Positions 1 to 10,482 of a stretch of DNA of 64,000 nucleotides are shown here, piece after piece; the stretch's first letter is position 1; every line of letters starts with the position of its first letter. Source of the stretch: Corynebacterium amycolatum SK46 (GTDB taxonomy: Bacteria; Actinomycetota; Actinomycetes; Mycobacteriales; Mycobacteriaceae); contig NZ_ABZU01000009.1 in assembly GCF_000173655.1 (NCBI RefSeq), positions 1-64,000 of the forward strand, written 5' to 3'. The notes beneath the pieces were generated by a model, which saw only the letters and a list, made by a program, of their open reading frames with translations, did no database searches and was not told where the DNA came from. Both the position numbers and the translations under genes were made by a program.

Positions 1-48
1 GGGTTTGGGTTCAGTGGGGTTTGGGTTCAGTGGGGTTTGGGTTCAGTG
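1..48. repeat. 16-bp tandem repeat, three perfect copies
   Basis: Three exact head-to-tail copies of GGGTTTGGGTTCAGTG fill positions 1-16, 17-32 and 33-48, followed by a run of G. The array starts at the window edge, so more copies probably lie to the left. The strand is G/T-rich with closely spaced G triplets. No coding frame was recognised over it. Confidence 0.9.
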
Positions 49-318
49 GGGGGGGCTAGTGACTGCGGTTATGGCTGGCGGCGGTGGGTCGATGCGAGTT
101 ACTGACTGCGCTTATGTCAAAACTGGCCCGAAAAATGGCCTGAAAGTGTCATAAACTCACACAGTTTCACATCTGCGGCCCGTACTTCTTGGAGTTGTCA
201 GTTTTTGTGGCTAAGTAGCAAAATGTGTCCGCCAGCGATACGCCAAGCGGACACAATTTTGCTGCCTGCCCCCTGCGCTCTGCCTCCTGCTCAGGAGCTT
301 CCTAAGCTTACGATTTGT
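49..318. other. gene-free stretch downstream of the vWA gene
   Basis: No convincing gene is seen here. Apart from the tandem repeat to its left and the hairpin at 220-260 nothing is recognised. Short open frames here are antisense shadows of the neighbouring vWA gene or lack ribosome sites. Confidence 0.5.
220..260. terminator. bidirectional hairpin terminator candidate
   Basis: Arm 220-232 (AAAATGTGTCCGC) pairs with arm 247-260 (GCGGACACAATTTT), with a 14-nt loop and one bulged base. A and T runs at the outer ends give U-rich tails on both strands. It lies about 60 bp beyond the stop of the minus-strand vWA gene. Confidence 0.6.
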
Positions 319-2418
319 CTACTCCTTGCGCTTCTTGTTCTGGTAGACGATTGCGCCTGCGATGCCAATAAACACGGCGACCACTGCCACAACTGTGCCA
401 ATGACCAACGGGCTCATGCCCTCATCTTCCATGTCCGACGAGGATGCGGATGCCTGAGAATCCGTATCCGAAGAGTCGGATTCCTTCGACGCATCGTCTG
501 ACGAGTCCCTTGACGATTCCTGTTCCGACTCTCCCTTGGCCAGAATCGGCTTATCGGATGGAGTCGGGCCGTTCTTGTCGGTCGGTCGCCAGTCAGGCCC
601 CTTAGTTGGCTTGTTGTCCAGGAGGAATGCGAGCTGGAACGGCTGATCGATACCACTGACCTCTTCATCAGGGCGATAGTTAGCCATTCGGACAGTCGCG
701 TAGTAATAGCCGGCGTTGGCTATAGACTGTCCGCCAACATTGGTGCTTCGGTTGTTGTATTCGACCGGCCGATCTGTTGACAAGTTCAGGTCCTCGGAGT
801 CCTGATAAAAGTGCATCGTTCCATCCGCCACGGAAACCTCGAATGGATTCAACAGCGCAACTCCCATGGAATCGGCATTGTCGCGCTCCGAATTTCCAGT
901 GCGGGCAGCAATCACTGGTCGTTGACCCCACTCGACAGGAATCTTGTAGAACTTCTGCTCACCGGGCACGATTGTGTCGGAGATGGTATCCCCAGATTTA
1001 ACTTCCGGTGCCTGAGCTGCGTTATTGCCACCGCTCACAGGTTTAGCTTCCCCGAAAGTGGCCTTGTTGTAGGCTTTGTCGCCGGAGGATAACCGACCTT
1101 CATTTAGCTTGTCAGCCTCCTGCTTTTTCAGCACTGGCTCAAACTGGACGCTAACCTCAACCTTCACGGGTTCATCACGATAGTCTGCTACTGATTCACT
1201 GTCATAGACCCACACGTTGTTTTCGACGAGCCATTTGGTTTGATCGCAGCTGGATTCGATGCTGTCGCTATCCCATTCAAGAATGCTTGCATCAGCTGAA
1301 TTTGGAGTCCACGAATCGGCAGTTGCTGTGGCTCCGGTCAACGACCCCATGCGACTATCGTCCTGGCATTCTCCGCCGGTTTCATTGATGATTTCTTCAA
1401 TTTCAGTTCGGACCTCTTGCTGCCCCTTACCCTCAGCATCGATGTTCGCTAACACCTTTGAGGTAACAATCGCGTTGTGCCCCTTCGGAACTGCGATTCG
1501 GTAGTAAAGCGGGGTGCGGTCATCATGGGCAACCTCTGGCACCAGCGTCGTCTGGTACTTGCCCTCACCAAGCCATTTCGCGTCCTCCTTAGTCTCGGAG
1601 AACTCGAACGGGGTGCCCGTGGTTTCGTAGCCCTGCACTGACCGCTGAGTCAAGAACTTCATGTGGTCTGCGAGCTGGGTGGCATCGTCCGCAGTCATGC
1701 TCTGTCCACCGGATACCTGCGCAACACACTCCAGCTCGGCGCGAGCTTCTTCATCGACCTTGAAGCCCACTGTGTGAATCGTCAGGCCAACACCCTGCCC
1801 CGCCAATTCTTTCGCAACCTCACACACCGGTGGCGGTGCGCACGTGTCAATTCCATCGGAAACCAAGATGATTGATCGCTCACCGTCTGAGCCGAGCTCG
1901 TCCGCCGCCTTACGCAGTGCATTGCCAATCGGCGTGTAGCCCTGAGCTTCCAACCCGGCAATTCTGCTCTTCAGGCCTTCTTTGTCGACCTTTTGAACCG
2001 GCGACAACACCTCGATGTCCTGGCAACCACGCTCGCGGTTGGATTCATCACTGGATTCGCGCTGGCCATAAACCAGCATGCCAAGCAGCGCATCATCCGG
2101 GAGGGAGTCAATCAGCTCCGTGGATGCGCGCTTTGCCGCATCGAGGCGGGTGCCTCCGGCGTCGTCGGCAAGCATCGAGCCAGACAGATCCATGATTAGC
2201 TCTGCTTTTGCTTTGCCCGTGCCCCCTTCGCCCGTAGGAGCGGGCTGTTCCGCCCCGGACGGCGAAGGCGAATCTTGGGCTGCCGCCTCCGGAGCCGGAA
2301 TCGCACTAAACCCAATCGTCCATGCAGCCAACAACAGAGTGACAACGATGGTTACCCTTAGGCGCTTTGAACTACTTGACGAAAAACTAACTTTAAAAAA
2401 GTCTTGAACTACCACCAT
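319..2418 (-). CDS. secreted, membrane-anchored von Willebrand factor A domain protein
   Basis: The 699-residue protein begins with a hydrophobic signal segment (about residues 20-45) followed by a low-complexity Ser/Pro/Gly stretch. A vWA domain follows, with the metal-ion-dependent adhesion site DLSGSM near residues 77-82, a likely divalent-cation ligand-binding site. The middle part is a large extracellular region without a recognised family. The C-terminus has an acidic Ser/Asp-rich linker, one transmembrane helix (SPLVIGTVVAVVAVFIGIAG region) and a short basic tail, so the protein should sit in the membrane facing out. Start: ATG 2418 with GAGG seven bases upstream; the GTG at 2421 is the alternative. 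It is monocistronic. Substrate or partner is unknown; surface adhesion or cell-envelope assembly are guesses. Confidence 0.85.
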   Translation of the reverse strand: MVVVQDFFKVSFSSSSSKRLRVTIVVTLLLAAWTIGFSAIPAPEAAAQDSPSPSGAEQPAPTGEGGTGKAKAELIMDLSGSMLADDAGGTRLDAAKRASTELIDSLPDDALLGMLVYGQRESSDESNRERGCQDIEVLSPVQKVDKEGLKSRIAGLEAQGYTPIGNALRKAADELGSDGERSIILVSDGIDTCAPPPVCEVAKELAGQGVGLTIHTVGFKVDEEARAELECVAQVSGGQSMTADDATQLADHMKFLTQRSVQGYETTGTPFEFSETKEDAKWLGEGKYQTTLVPEVAHDDRTPLYYRIAVPKGHNAIVTSKVLANIDAEGKGQQEVRTEIEEIINETGGECQDDSRMGSLTGATATADSWTPNSADASILEWDSDSIESSCDQTKWLVENNVWVYDSESVADYRDEPVKVEVSVQFEPVLKKQEADKLNEGRLSSGDKAYNKATFGEAKPVSGGNNAAQAPEVKSGDTISDTIVPGEQKFYKIPVEWGQRPVIAARTGNSERDNADSMGVALLNPFEVSVADGTMHFYQDSEDLNLSTDRPVEYNNRSTNVGGQSIANAGYYYATVRMANYRPDEEVSGIDQPFQLAFLLDNKPTKGPDWRPTDKNGPTPSDKPILAKGESEQESSRDSSDDASKESDSSDTDSQASASSSDMEDEGMSPLVIGTVVAVVAVFIGIAGAIVYQNKKRKE

Positions 2419-2478
2419 CACAGCGCCTCAAACTGTTTTCCCAACTACAAAAATCAATCGTGTTGGTAGTTTTTCACA

Positions 2479-2492
2479 GTGACCCCGGTCAC
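2479..2492. promoter_or_regulatory. GlxR/Crp-like palindrome upstream of vWA gene
   Basis: GTGACCCCGGTCAC is a perfect palindrome that fits GTGA-N6-TCAC, the core of the cAMP-dependent regulator GlxR site (TGTGA-N6-TCACA) known in corynebacteria. It lies about 60 bp upstream of the vWA start. Binding is inferred only. Confidence 0.4.
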
Positions 2493-2583
2493 GCTAGAGG
2501 TGTTTTTAACGGCTAAACAAATGCCGTCTGAACAATTCATGAACCATGAGAAAACCGCGCAGCTGTTGGGGAACCAGCAAAGC

Positions 2584-2626
2584 AAAAACGCAGCCCCTGA
2601 CCAGCGAATACTGACCAGGGGCTGCG
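2584..2626 (-). terminator. Rho-independent terminator of ilvE
   Basis: On the minus strand an 11-bp perfect stem (arms 2616-2626 and 2589-2599, CGCAGCCCCTG) is followed by a run of five T. It sits about 60 bp past the ilvE stop. Confidence 0.85.
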
Positions 2627-2682
2627 AAAGTACTAATTCTCGTAACCACTATTAAATTATTCTTTGCCGACCTACGACGAAA

Positions 2683-3798
2683 CTAAGCCTCCACGAGCTT
2701 GTAAATCCAACCGTGGGTGTCCTCAACCTCGCCGTGCTGGATACCGGTCAGGCGCTCGCGTAGCTTCATAGTCCACTCGCCAGTGTTGCCACTATTAATC
2801 TCAAACTCGCCCTCAGCGGACTTCACAAAACCGACCGGGGTGATGACAGCAGCGGTACCGCAGGCGAATGCCTCGCTCATAACACCGGAGGTGGCATCAT
2901 TCTTCCACTCCTCGGTGGAAATGCGACACTCCTCGACATTCATGCCCAGATCCTTGGCAGCCTGCAGCAGCGATGCCCGAGTAATGCCCGGCAGCAGCGA
3001 ACCAGACAGCTCTGGAGTCACCAGCCGAACACCAGCGTCAGCAGTCTCATCCGGGTAGATGAACGCCAGATTCATTCCGCCCATCTCCTCGATGTACTTG
3101 CGCTCGACAGCGTCCAGCCACACAACCTGGTCGCAGCCCTTTTCCTCTGCCTGCTGCTGGGCCGCCAGCGAAGCTGCGTAGTTTCCCGCAAACTTCGCAG
3201 CGCCGGTGCCGCCCGGCGCGGCACGCACGTACTCGTGGGAGATCCACACGGTCACCGGGTTAATACCACCGGAGAAGTACGCGCCGGCAGGTGAAGCGAT
3301 GAGCAGGAAGGTGTAAGAGTTCGACGGGTGCACACCCAGGGTGCTCTCGGTGGAGAACATGATCGGACGCAAGTACAGGGATTCTTCGCCACCAGCTGGC
3401 GGCACCCATGCTGCATCGACCTCAACCAGCAGGCGGATTGCCTCGAGGAAGGTCTCCTCCGGCAGCTGCGGCATTGCAATGCGGTCAGCGGAGCGCTGGA
3501 AGCGACGAGCGTTCTGCTCCGGGCGGAAAGTAACAATGGATCCATCCGGCATGCGATACGCCTTCAGGCCCTCAAAAATCGACTGCCCGTAATGCAGGAC
3601 CGAAGAAGACGGCTGCATTTCAATCGAACCGTATGCCTGCAGCTTGGCGTCATGCCAGCCCTTGTCTGCAGTCCAGTCAATTCGGACCATGTGGTCGGTG
3701 AAGTGCTTACCAAAACCAGGGTTGGCCAGAATCTCTTCGCGCTCGGCATCAGAGAGTGGATTCGGGTTACGTTCGATTGCAAATTCCAAAGCAGACAT
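2683..3798 (-). CDS. ilvE: branched-chain amino acid aminotransferase
   Basis: This PLP enzyme of fold type IV transfers the amino group between glutamate and the keto acids of leucine, isoleucine and valine, the last step of their synthesis. The 371-residue protein matches the family length and carries typical segments such as [24 protein letters not shown], the lysine region [12 protein letters not shown] and the [13 protein letters not shown] segment near the end. The reading frame is open further upstream, but the start at 3798 (MSALEF...) is preferred because AGGA lies eight bases before it and family members begin there. It is divergent from pepA with a 222-bp shared upstream region and has its own terminator downstream. 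Confidence 0.95.
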   Translation of the reverse strand: MSALEFAIERNPNPLSDAEREEILANPGFGKHFTDHMVRIDWTADKGWHDAKLQAYGSIEMQPSSSVLHYGQSIFEGLKAYRMPDGSIVTFRPEQNARRFQRSADRIAMPQLPEETFLEAIRLLVEVDAAWVPPAGGEESLYLRPIMFSTESTLGVHPSNSYTFLLIASPAGAYFSGGINPVTVWISHEYVRAAPGGTGAAKFAGNYAASLAAQQQAEEKGCDQVVWLDAVERKYIEEMGGMNLAFIYPDETADAGVRLVTPELSGSLLPGITRASLLQAAKDLGMNVEECRISTEEWKNDATSGVMSEAFACGTAAVITPVGFVKSAEGEFEINSGNTGEWTMKLRERLTGIQHGEVEDTHGWIYKLVEA

Positions 3799-4020
3799 GT
3801 CTTTCATCCTAAACCGTCGAGGATCGAGTCGTATCAATACTCGCCCCCGAAAGACCGTGTTAGTCAGGGCAATGTCAGCGTCGCGGGCACTAGGCGCGGG
3901 TACATTCCAATAGTCGTGGCGCTGGCTCGTCAGTCCGCTGTCCAGGGGTGAAGGACACGAACCGGCAAATAGGGATACGGTGGTGTACCACATAGTACGA
4001 CTACAAGGAGATGCAACTAC

Positions 4021-5559
4021 ATGTCAGTCCCCGCTAACAATGATTCGGCACAGCTCGGAGCCTCTCGCAACGCCGCTGTTTTGTCCAATTACCTGCCAGC
4101 TATCGGCACTCGCGTGGTCATCGCTGCCGACAAGTCTCTGCCCGCAGACACCGATGCGGTTCTCGTCGCGCTTATCGACGGCGAGGATGGCCTCGAGCTG
4201 GTCGCCCCCGAGGCCATCGGCTCGGTTGCAGAGCAGCTGCTCGCCTCCTTTGAGGCAGTCTCCGCCAGCGCTAAGGCCGAGTCCGTGACCACCATCCCGG
4301 CTCCCGCTGGCCTGGATGTCGACAGTGTCACGGGCGTTGGCGTGGGTTCTGAGGACCTGGATGCAGAGGATATCCGCCGTGCCTGCGGCGCCGCTGCCCG
4401 CCGTATGTCCAAGGCCAAGGTGGTCTTTAATACTCTCGGCGCCATCGATCCGCAGGCTGCAGCCGAGGGCTTTGCGCTGGGCGCTTACGCTTACTCCGGC
4501 CAGAAGAGCACCGAAGAAAGCAACGAGGCCACCCAGAAGGTGGTCGTGTTGGGCGCCGATGACGACGTCGTAAAGCGCGCTGCAGCGATTGTGGATGCCG
4601 TTGCCACCGCGCGCGACTTCGTCAATACAGCATCGTCGCACCTCTACCCCGAGACTTTTGCTGATGCTGCCGCAGCGCTGGGCCGTGACGCTGGGCTCGA
4701 GGTCGAGGTGCTTGACGACGACGCTCTGCGCGCCGGCGGTTTCGGAGGCCTCAATGCCGTGGGTGGTGGATCCTCGCGCGGGCCGCGCCTGGTACGTCTG
4801 ATCTGGAAGGGCGATGAGTCGGCAGAAAATTCGCTGGGCCTGGTCGGTAAGGGCATCACCTTTGATACCGGCGGTATTTCGCTGAAGCCGGGCGCCAGCA
4901 TGGAGAACATGATCTCCGATATGGGCGGCGCTGCGGCTGTTATTGCCACAGTCGTCCTGGCTGCTCGCCTAGGGGTATCCACCCCGGTGACCGCAACCGT
5001 TCCAATGGCGGAAAACATGCCGGGTGGTAAGGCGTACCGTCCGGGCGATGTCATTACGCAGTACGGCGGTAAGACCATTGAGATTCTGAATACCGACGCC
5101 GAGGGCCGCCTCGTTCTCGCAGACGCCATCGTCCGCGCCTGCGAAGACAAGCCGACTCACCTGATTGACACCGCCACCCTGACCGGTGCGCAGCTGGTCG
5201 CTCTTGGCGAGCGCACCCCAGGTGTTCTGGGTAACGACGAGTTCCGTGACCGTGTTGCAGAGCTGTCTCAGAGCATTGGTGAAAATGGTTGGGCAATGCC
5301 AATTCCAGTTGAGCTAGCAGAGGCCCTGAAGTCGCCGGTAGCTGACCTGCGGAATGTCACGAACTCTCGCTTTGGCGGTATGAGCGTTGCAGCTGCATAC
5401 CTGCGCGAATTCGTTGGCGAGGATGTTGAATGGGTTCACATCGATGTTGCCGGTCCGGCCTTCAACACCACCGGCGAGTATGGTTATACCCCGAAGCGGG
5501 GCACTGGTGTTCCGGTTCGGACGATGTTCTCTGTGATTGAGGATTTGGCAACGAAGTAG
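4021..5559 (+). CDS. pepA: leucyl aminopeptidase (M17 family)
   Basis: The 512-residue protein is a cytosolic two-metal aminopeptidase that removes N-terminal residues, with broad preference for leucine. The C-terminal catalytic domain shows the M17 signature [13 protein letters not shown] and the metal-ligand lysine/aspartate segment [16 protein letters not shown]; both metal-binding blocks look intact. The N-terminal third is the variable family domain. ATG 4021 has AAGGAG nine bases upstream. It is divergent from ilvE and upstream of the E2 gene, the same order as ilvE-pepB-dlaT in M. tuberculosis. Confidence 0.95.
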   Translation: MSVPANNDSAQLGASRNAAVLSNYLPAIGTRVVIAADKSLPADTDAVLVALIDGEDGLELVAPEAIGSVAEQLLASFEAVSASAKAESVTTIPAPAGLDVDSVTGVGVGSEDLDAEDIRRACGAAARRMSKAKVVFNTLGAIDPQAAAEGFALGAYAYSGQKSTEESNEATQKVVVLGADDDVVKRAAAIVDAVATARDFVNTASSHLYPETFADAAAALGRDAGLEVEVLDDDALRAGGFGGLNAVGGGSSRGPRLVRLIWKGDESAENSLGLVGKGITFDTGGISLKPGASMENMISDMGGAAAVIATVVLAARLGVSTPVTATVPMAENMPGGKAYRPGDVITQYGGKTIEILNTDAEGRLVLADAIVRACEDKPTHLIDTATLTGAQLVALGERTPGVLGNDEFRDRVAELSQSIGENGWAMPIPVELAEALKSPVADLRNVTNSRFGGMSVAAAYLREFVGEDVEWVHIDVAGPAFNTTGEYGYTPKRGTGVPVRTMFSVIEDLATK

Positions 5560-5732
5560 CCGGTCATCCGACTGCGCCCCGCCCGGCTGGATTCCTGGCT
5601 GAAATGAGCTATTCCACGCACCAGCCGAAAGCGGGCGCAGCCCACGGGGCAAGCAGAGTATTCAACCTGTAAGCTAGTTTGTAATAACCGTCTTAAAACG
5701 AGATTTCTTAACTTTTCGAGGAGTGCACAAAC

Positions 5733-7343
5733 ATGGCGACCTCTATTGAGATGCCGGAGCTCGGTGAATCAGTTACCGAAGGCACCATTACCACCTGGCT
5801 GAAGAAGGTCGGCGACACCGTCGAGGTCGACGAGCCGTTGCTCGAGGTTTCCACCGACAAGGTCGACACCGAAATTCCATCTCCGGTCGCAGGTGTTCTC
5901 ACCGAGATTCTCTTTGAAGAAGACGACACCGTCGATGTAGGCGAGGTCATCGCAAAGGTCGGCGAGCCGGGCGAAGAACCGGAAGGCGCTGACGATTCCG
6001 CTGAGGAGACCGAGGAAGAGGCTCCGAAGGAAGAAGCTGAAGAGCCAAAGAAGGAAGCACCGAAGGCCGCTTCCGGTTCCGCTACTGACGTTGAGATGCC
6101 GGAGCTCGGCGAATCCGTCACCGAAGGCACCATCACCACCTGGCTGAAGAAGGTCGGCGACACCGTCGAGGTCGACGAGCCGTTGCTCGAGGTTTCCACC
6201 GACAAGGTCGACACCGAAATTCCTTCCCCGGTCGCAGGTACCCTCCTCGAGGTCCTCTACGACGAAGACGACACCGTTGACGTCGGCGAGGTCATCGCTC
6301 GCGTTGGCAGTGGCCAGCCAAAGAAGGACGCACCAAAGAAGGACGCACCAAAGAAGGAAGAGCCGAAGAAGGAAGCTCCAAAGGCAGAGGCTCCGAAGGC
6401 TGAATCCAAGCCTTCCGCTAACAAGGACGTTCCTTACGTCACCCCGCTGGTCCGCAAGCTGGCTGACAAGCACGGTGTTGACCTGACTAAGGTCGAGGGC
6501 TCTGGAATCGGCGGCCGCATTCGTAAGCAGGATGTTTTGCGCGCTGCTGAGGGTGGCCAGGAGACTGCTGCTGAGTCTGGCTCCAACTGGTCCACCAAGG
6601 GCGTTCGCCCTGAGCTGGCTGAGCTGCGCGGCACCACCCAGCGTGTCAATCGCATCCGCGAGATTACCGCTGCCAAGACACTCGAGTCTTTGCAGACTTC
6701 CGCACAGCTGACCCAGGTCCACGAGGCCGACATGACTGCCATCTGGGATCTGCGCGCTACAAAGAAGGCTGAGTTCGAGAAGAAGCACGGCGCGAAGCTG
6801 ACCTTCCTGCCATTCTTTGCAAAGGCAATCGTTGAGGCTCTGGTCAGCCACCCGAACGTCAACGCTTCCTGGAACGAAGAGACCAAGGAGATTACCTACC
6901 ACGAGCAGGTCAACCTGGGTATCGCTGTCGATACCGAGCGTGGTTTGCTCTCCCCGGTCATCCACAACGCTCAGGATATGTCCCTGCCGGAACTGGCTGC
7001 TGCTATCGCGGACATCGCAGACCGCGCTCGCAACAACAAGCTGACCCCGAACGACCTGTCCGGCGGCACCTTCACCATTACCAACATCGGCTCCGAGGGC
7101 GCGCTGACCGACACCCCGATTTTGGTTCCGCCGCAGGCCGCAATGATCGGCACCGGCGCGATTAAGAAGCGCGCAGTAGTCGTAACCGAGAATGAGGCAG
7201 ATGCCATTGGTATTCGCGCCATGGTCTTCCTGCCAATTACCTACGATCACCGCCTGATCGACGGCGCTGATGCAGGTCGCTTCATGACGACCGTTGTTGA
7301 TCGCCTCGAGGTTGCTAACTTCGAATCGGACCTGCAGCTCTAA
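5733..7343 (+). CDS. sucB: dihydrolipoamide acyltransferase (E2) with two lipoyl domains
   Basis: E2 core of 2-oxoacid dehydrogenase complexes. Order: lipoyl domain 1 (about residues 2-78, lysine in STDKVDTE), acidic Glu/Ala/Pro linker, lipoyl domain 2 (about 117-195, same STDKVDTE), Lys/Pro/Ala linker, peripheral subunit-binding domain ([20 protein letters not shown]), and the C-terminal acyltransferase domain ending with the catalytic [13 protein letters not shown] motif. In corynebacteria this subunit (often called SucB or AceF) serves pyruvate dehydrogenase together with AceE, which lies at 55.1 kb. The lipoyl groups come from LipA/LipB encoded 2.3 kb downstream. ATG 5733 has a GAGGAG site upstream. 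The two lipoyl-domain coding stretches are nearly identical at the DNA level. The substrate (acetyl or succinyl) cannot be decided from sequence. Confidence 0.93.
   Translation: MATSIEMPELGESVTEGTITTWLKKVGDTVEVDEPLLEVSTDKVDTEIPSPVAGVLTEILFEEDDTVDVGEVIAKVGEPGEEPEGADDSAEETEEEAPKEEAEEPKKEAPKAASGSATDVEMPELGESVTEGTITTWLKKVGDTVEVDEPLLEVSTDKVDTEIPSPVAGTLLEVLYDEDDTVDVGEVIARVGSGQPKKDAPKKDAPKKEEPKKEAPKAEAPKAESKPSANKDVPYVTPLVRKLADKHGVDLTKVEGSGIGGRIRKQDVLRAAEGGQETAAESGSNWSTKGVRPELAELRGTTQRVNRIREITAAKTLESLQTSAQLTQVHEADMTAIWDLRATKKAEFEKKHGAKLTFLPFFAKAIVEALVSHPNVNASWNEETKEITYHEQVNLGIAVDTERGLLSPVIHNAQDMSLPELAAAIADIADRARNNKLTPNDLSGGTFTITNIGSEGALTDTPILVPPQAAMIGTGAIKKRAVVVTENEADAIGIRAMVFLPITYDHRLIDGADAGRFMTTVVDRLEVANFESDLQL
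5748..6310 (+). repeat. direct duplication of lipoyl-domain DNA
   Basis: Two lipoyl-domain coding copies lie about 345 bp apart (centred on 5748-5965 and 6093-6310). An 89-bp block is identical between 5790-5878 and 6135-6223, including every third codon position, which points to recent gene conversion or duplication. Confidence 0.9.
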
Positions 7344-7422
7344 GCCGCCTGCTCCCCTCCTGGGGTAGTAGCGCCGTGGGAATCCAGCTAGCTTGCTAAC
7401 AGGAGGTTCTGTCTCTTCCCGG

Positions 7423-7466
7423 CCCGCGTTAGTCGCACTTTGCGGCTGACGCGGGTATTTCTTTTG
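7423..7466 (+). terminator. Rho-independent terminator of the E2 gene
   Basis: A 15-bp stem with two G-U pairs joins 7423-7437 to 7441-7455 across a CTT loop and is followed by TATTTCTTTT. It ends the E2 transcript about 80 bp after its stop. Confidence 0.88.
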
Positions 7467-7797
7467 CCACATTCGTCCCACAGTTGAACCGAATCAGCGA
7501 TTCCTTCAAATGCGCAGGTACCCTATTCTTGGCTAGTGCTCAGATTTCGCCTAGCCACACATAGCTAACAAAGGCTCCATCGGCACAAAGAATTTACGTG
7601 CTGTTATTGTGCCATTAAGCCACTAGCGGACTGCAGGAGGAGCTAACCGAAAGCAAAGCCGCAAGTAGCAAATGTGCATGCTTTTTGTACTGCCGAAATG
7701 CAAAAACGCCACACACCCCCGCACACAGTTCCGGCTATCGCTTCCAGCTACGCCAACGAGAGCAGAAGATAACGATAATTAAATTCATTATTTGTTA

Positions 7798-7814
7798 ACC
7801 TAGCCGTCACCTAG
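7798..7814 (+). promoter_or_regulatory. possible PhoR-type direct repeat upstream of the PiT gene
   Basis: ACCTAG occurs at 7798-7803 and 7809-7814, an exact 11-bp period. C. glutamicum PhoR sites are 8-bp direct repeats separated by 3 bp, the same period, and the next gene carries phosphate. The bases only partly resemble that consensus, so this is a weak inference. Confidence 0.25.
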
Positions 7815-7913
7815 TTAGCAATTAGCCTTTACCAATCTAAGAAATCATTAGGCAGCAGGCTTCTTTGGCGTGCCTATTTTTTGCTCTCTGTACGTAACTT
7901 AGAAAGGTGGAGC

Positions 7914-9539
7914 ATGTCCTCGGCTCCAGCGAATACTAGTTCGTCGACCGGGACCACATCGTCTGAGCAATCGAGCTCCTCAGATAAGTGGTGGCACCTC
8001 TTCTTCGGCGGGCTTCTCGCAATCAACATCGTAATTTTTGTCTTCTGGGCTTATGACTTTGTCGGACCGCAGGCAAATACGGCAATTCTTCTGATTACCA
8101 TCGCGTTCGCCATCTTCATGGCGTTCAACATCGGCGGTAACGACGTTGCTAACTCCTTCGGTACTTCAGTCGGTGCCGGCACCCTGAGCATGAAGCAGGC
8201 GCTTGTTGTCGCTTCAGTCTTTGAGGTTTCGGGCGCCGTCCTCGCTGGTGGCGAGGTTACTGACACCGTCCGTTCCGGTATTGTGGACCTGAGCGCAATC
8301 CATGGTTTGGACCCGATGGAGTTCGCCTTCATCATGATGTCCGCACTTCTCGGCGCGGCAGTGTGGCTCCTCGTTGCCACCCGCATGGGTTGGCCGGTCT
8401 CCACTACCCACTCCATCGTCGGCGGTATCGTCGGTGCCGCACTGACGGTCGGTTTCATCACCGGCAAGGGTGGCTGGAGCATGGTCCAGTGGGATCAGAT
8501 CGGTCAGATCGCGATTTCCTGGGTCCTGTCCCCACTGCTCGGTGGCCTAGTCGCGTTCCTCCTGTTCGGCGGCATTAAGAAATCGATTCTCGTCTACAAT
8601 GACAAGGCTTCACAGCAGCTGCAGGCCATCCACCAGGAGAAGGCGAACCTCAAGGCTCAGCACCGCGAGGAATTCGAGAGGCTTCCTGAGCACGATCAGA
8701 TTTCGTACACCAACGCGATGCTTCGGGACGCGACGACGATGCGTGACAACGACTGGACTCCGGATGACCTGGAGTCTGAGTACTTCCGCAAGCTCGTTGA
8801 CATCGAGTCCAAGGTTGACGATGTCCGCGCTCACCGCGCGCTGGAAGCTTGGGTTCCAGGTCTGGCTGCACTGGGTTCCGTTGTCATCTCCGCGATGATG
8901 CTGTTCAAGGGTCTCAAGAACCTGCACCTGGGCCTGTCCAGCCTGGACAGCTTCCTGATTATGGGCATGATCGCCACCGCCGTGTGGCTTGCCGTTTACA
9001 TCTTCGCGCGTACTTTGAAGCGCCAGGATTTGGATCGCTCGACCTTCCTGCTGTTCAGCTGGATGCAGGTCTTCACCGCTTCCGCGTTCGCGTTCTCCCA
9101 CGGCTCGAACGATATTGCTAACGCGCTTGGCCCGTTCGTGGCAATTCTGGATGTTCTCCGTACCAACGAGATCTCTTCCGAGTCCGGTGTTCCGCTGGCA
9201 GTCATGGCCACCATGGGTGTCGCTCTGATTGCCGGTCTGTGGTTCATCGGTCGCTACGTCATTCAGACTGTCGGTTCCGGCTTGACCAAGATGCACCCGG
9301 CATCGGGCTTCGCTGCAGAGCTTTCCGCTGCGGTCGTCGTCATGGTCGCTTCCCTGCTGGGTCTGCCGGTTTCCTCCACCCACATTCTGATTGGTGCTGT
9401 TCTCGGTGTCGGTATCGTTAACCGCGCCGCTAACTGGAACCTGATGAAGCCGATTGGTTTGGCCTGGGTTATTACCCTTCCGGCCGCTGCAGGTATCTCG
9501 GCAATCACTGTTTCCATCCTGCGCGTCGTCTTCGGCTAA
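7914..9539 (+). CDS. pitA: PiT-family low-affinity inorganic phosphate transporter
   Basis: The 541-residue membrane protein is a proton- or metal-phosphate-coupled symporter of the PiT family. The two inverted family signatures are present: [20 protein letters not shown] in the N-terminal half and [18 protein letters not shown] in the C-terminal half, with [13 protein letters not shown] and [13 protein letters not shown] repeats. A long hydrophilic cytoplasmic loop (about residues 225-310, rich in Glu, Gln and Arg) separates the halves, as in other actinobacterial PiT proteins. ATG 7914 is preceded by AAAGGTGG, which decides the start over an in-frame upstream codon at 7881. It is monocistronic between two terminators. 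Confidence 0.93.
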   Translation: MSSAPANTSSSTGTTSSEQSSSSDKWWHLFFGGLLAINIVIFVFWAYDFVGPQANTAILLITIAFAIFMAFNIGGNDVANSFGTSVGAGTLSMKQALVVASVFEVSGAVLAGGEVTDTVRSGIVDLSAIHGLDPMEFAFIMMSALLGAAVWLLVATRMGWPVSTTHSIVGGIVGAALTVGFITGKGGWSMVQWDQIGQIAISWVLSPLLGGLVAFLLFGGIKKSILVYNDKASQQLQAIHQEKANLKAQHREEFERLPEHDQISYTNAMLRDATTMRDNDWTPDDLESEYFRKLVDIESKVDDVRAHRALEAWVPGLAALGSVVISAMMLFKGLKNLHLGLSSLDSFLIMGMIATAVWLAVYIFARTLKRQDLDRSTFLLFSWMQVFTASAFAFSHGSNDIANALGPFVAILDVLRTNEISSESGVPLAVMATMGVALIAGLWFIGRYVIQTVGSGLTKMHPASGFAAELSAAVVVMVASLLGLPVSSTHILIGAVLGVGIVNRAANWNLMKPIGLAWVITLPAAAGISAITVSILRVVFG

Positions 9540-9563
9540 GCCCACAAAAGCACGCCACTTTCG

Positions 9564-9601
9564 CCCCGGCGGTCACTTTCTCGTGACCACCGGGGTTTTT
9601 G
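9564..9601 (+). terminator. Rho-independent terminator of the PiT gene
   Basis: A perfect 13-bp stem (9564-9576 with 9583-9595, CCCCGGCGGTCAC) and a six-base loop are followed by a T run. Confidence 0.93.
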
Positions 9602-9653
9602 CGTCTAGCGCTATCCCAGTAACAAGAAATCTGAGCCCCCGAGAAAATCGGCG

Positions 9654-9659
9654 TATCCT
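9654..9659 (+). promoter_or_regulatory. lipB -10 element (short leader or leaderless)
   Basis: TATCCT ends ten bases before the lipB ATG, and no ribosome-binding site precedes that codon. The transcript would begin within a few bases of the start codon. Confidence 0.5.
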
Positions 9660-9669
9660 ATAGGCCACC

Positions 9670-10473
9670 ATGACTGCCCCAAGAAAACCTTTTACTCGCG
9701 CAGATAAATCCATTCGGGAATCAAACTCCGACATCGAGATTCAGCACCTGGGTCTTGTCGACTACGAGGAGACCTGGCGCCTGCAGGCAGACCTTGCTGC
9801 CAAGCGTGCGAAAGACCTGATTCCAGATCAGGTTCTCGTGCTCGAGCACCCGAGTCTTTACACAGCCGGAAAGCGCACCCAGCCGGAGGACCGTCCTACC
9901 AATGGGTTGCCGGTCGTCGATGTCGACCGCGGTGGCCGCATCACCTGGCACGGCCCGGGCCAGCTGGTGATGTATCCCATCATCAAGCTCGCTCAGCCGG
10001 TCGATGTGGTGGACTACGTCCGCCGACTGGAAGAAGCCCTCATTCAAACCGTTCGCCGAGCCGGCATCGCGGCTGCTGGCCGTATCGATGGCCGCTCGGG
10101 GGTATGGGTTCCCGCATCAAACGGAAAAAGCGATCGAAAAATCGCCGCACTGGGCATCCGCGTCACTCATGGTGTGACCATGCATGGACTCAGCCTGAAC
10201 TGCGATAATTCCATGGAGTTCTACAACTACATCATCCCGTGTGGCATCTCCGACGCTGGAGTGACCACCCTATCCCGGGAGCTTGACCGAGATGTTAGCG
10301 TGTCAGAGATGACAGAGCCGCTTCTGGCGGATTTGCAAGATGCTTTGGAGGGCCGTCTGACCGTTGCCAACCATTCTTTCGGCTCCGCGCCCGACCCCAC
10401 GAGGGACCTGCCACACCGGGTGAAGCACAACTCCACCACCGGCATATTCGAGTACTCGTCAACAAAAAAGTAG
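9670..10473 (+). CDS. lipB: lipoyl(octanoyl) transferase
   Basis: LipB moves the octanoyl group from acyl carrier protein to the lysine of lipoyl domains. The 267-residue protein has the family segments [31 protein letters not shown] (substrate site) and [22 protein letters not shown] (catalytic lysine in KIAALG and cysteine in NCD). The ATG at 9670 fits the family N-terminus. It has no ribosome site, but TATCCT lies ten bases upstream, so a leaderless or near-leaderless message is likely. lipA follows after nine bases. The two products modify the E2 protein encoded upstream. Confidence 0.95.
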   Translation: MTAPRKPFTRADKSIRESNSDIEIQHLGLVDYEETWRLQADLAAKRAKDLIPDQVLVLEHPSLYTAGKRTQPEDRPTNGLPVVDVDRGGRITWHGPGQLVMYPIIKLAQPVDVVDYVRRLEEALIQTVRRAGIAAAGRIDGRSGVWVPASNGKSDRKIAALGIRVTHGVTMHGLSLNCDNSMEFYNYIIPCGISDAGVTTLSRELDRDVSVSEMTEPLLADLQDALEGRLTVANHSFGSAPDPTRDLPHRVKHNSTTGIFEYSSTKK

Positions 10474-10482
10474 GATGAAACT

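Larger units (their letters stand above)
7344..7913 (+). other. 570-bp intergenic region upstream of the phosphate transporter
   Basis: Apart from the terminator at 7423-7466 no gene is seen. Two further small inverted repeats occur: GGCTAG/CTAGCC at 7531-7556 and GGCACAA/TTGTGCC at 7582-7613. They could belong to a leader or small RNA, but no promoter-to-terminator unit can be defended. The last 120 bp are AT-rich and hold an 11-bp-spaced direct repeat at 7798-7814. Confidence 0.4.

Noticed and set aside
5769-7481. 570-codon minus-strand frame opposite the E2 gene
   Set aside because: It is antisense to a strongly conserved gene and reflects the third-position GC pattern. No ribosome site or domain is present.
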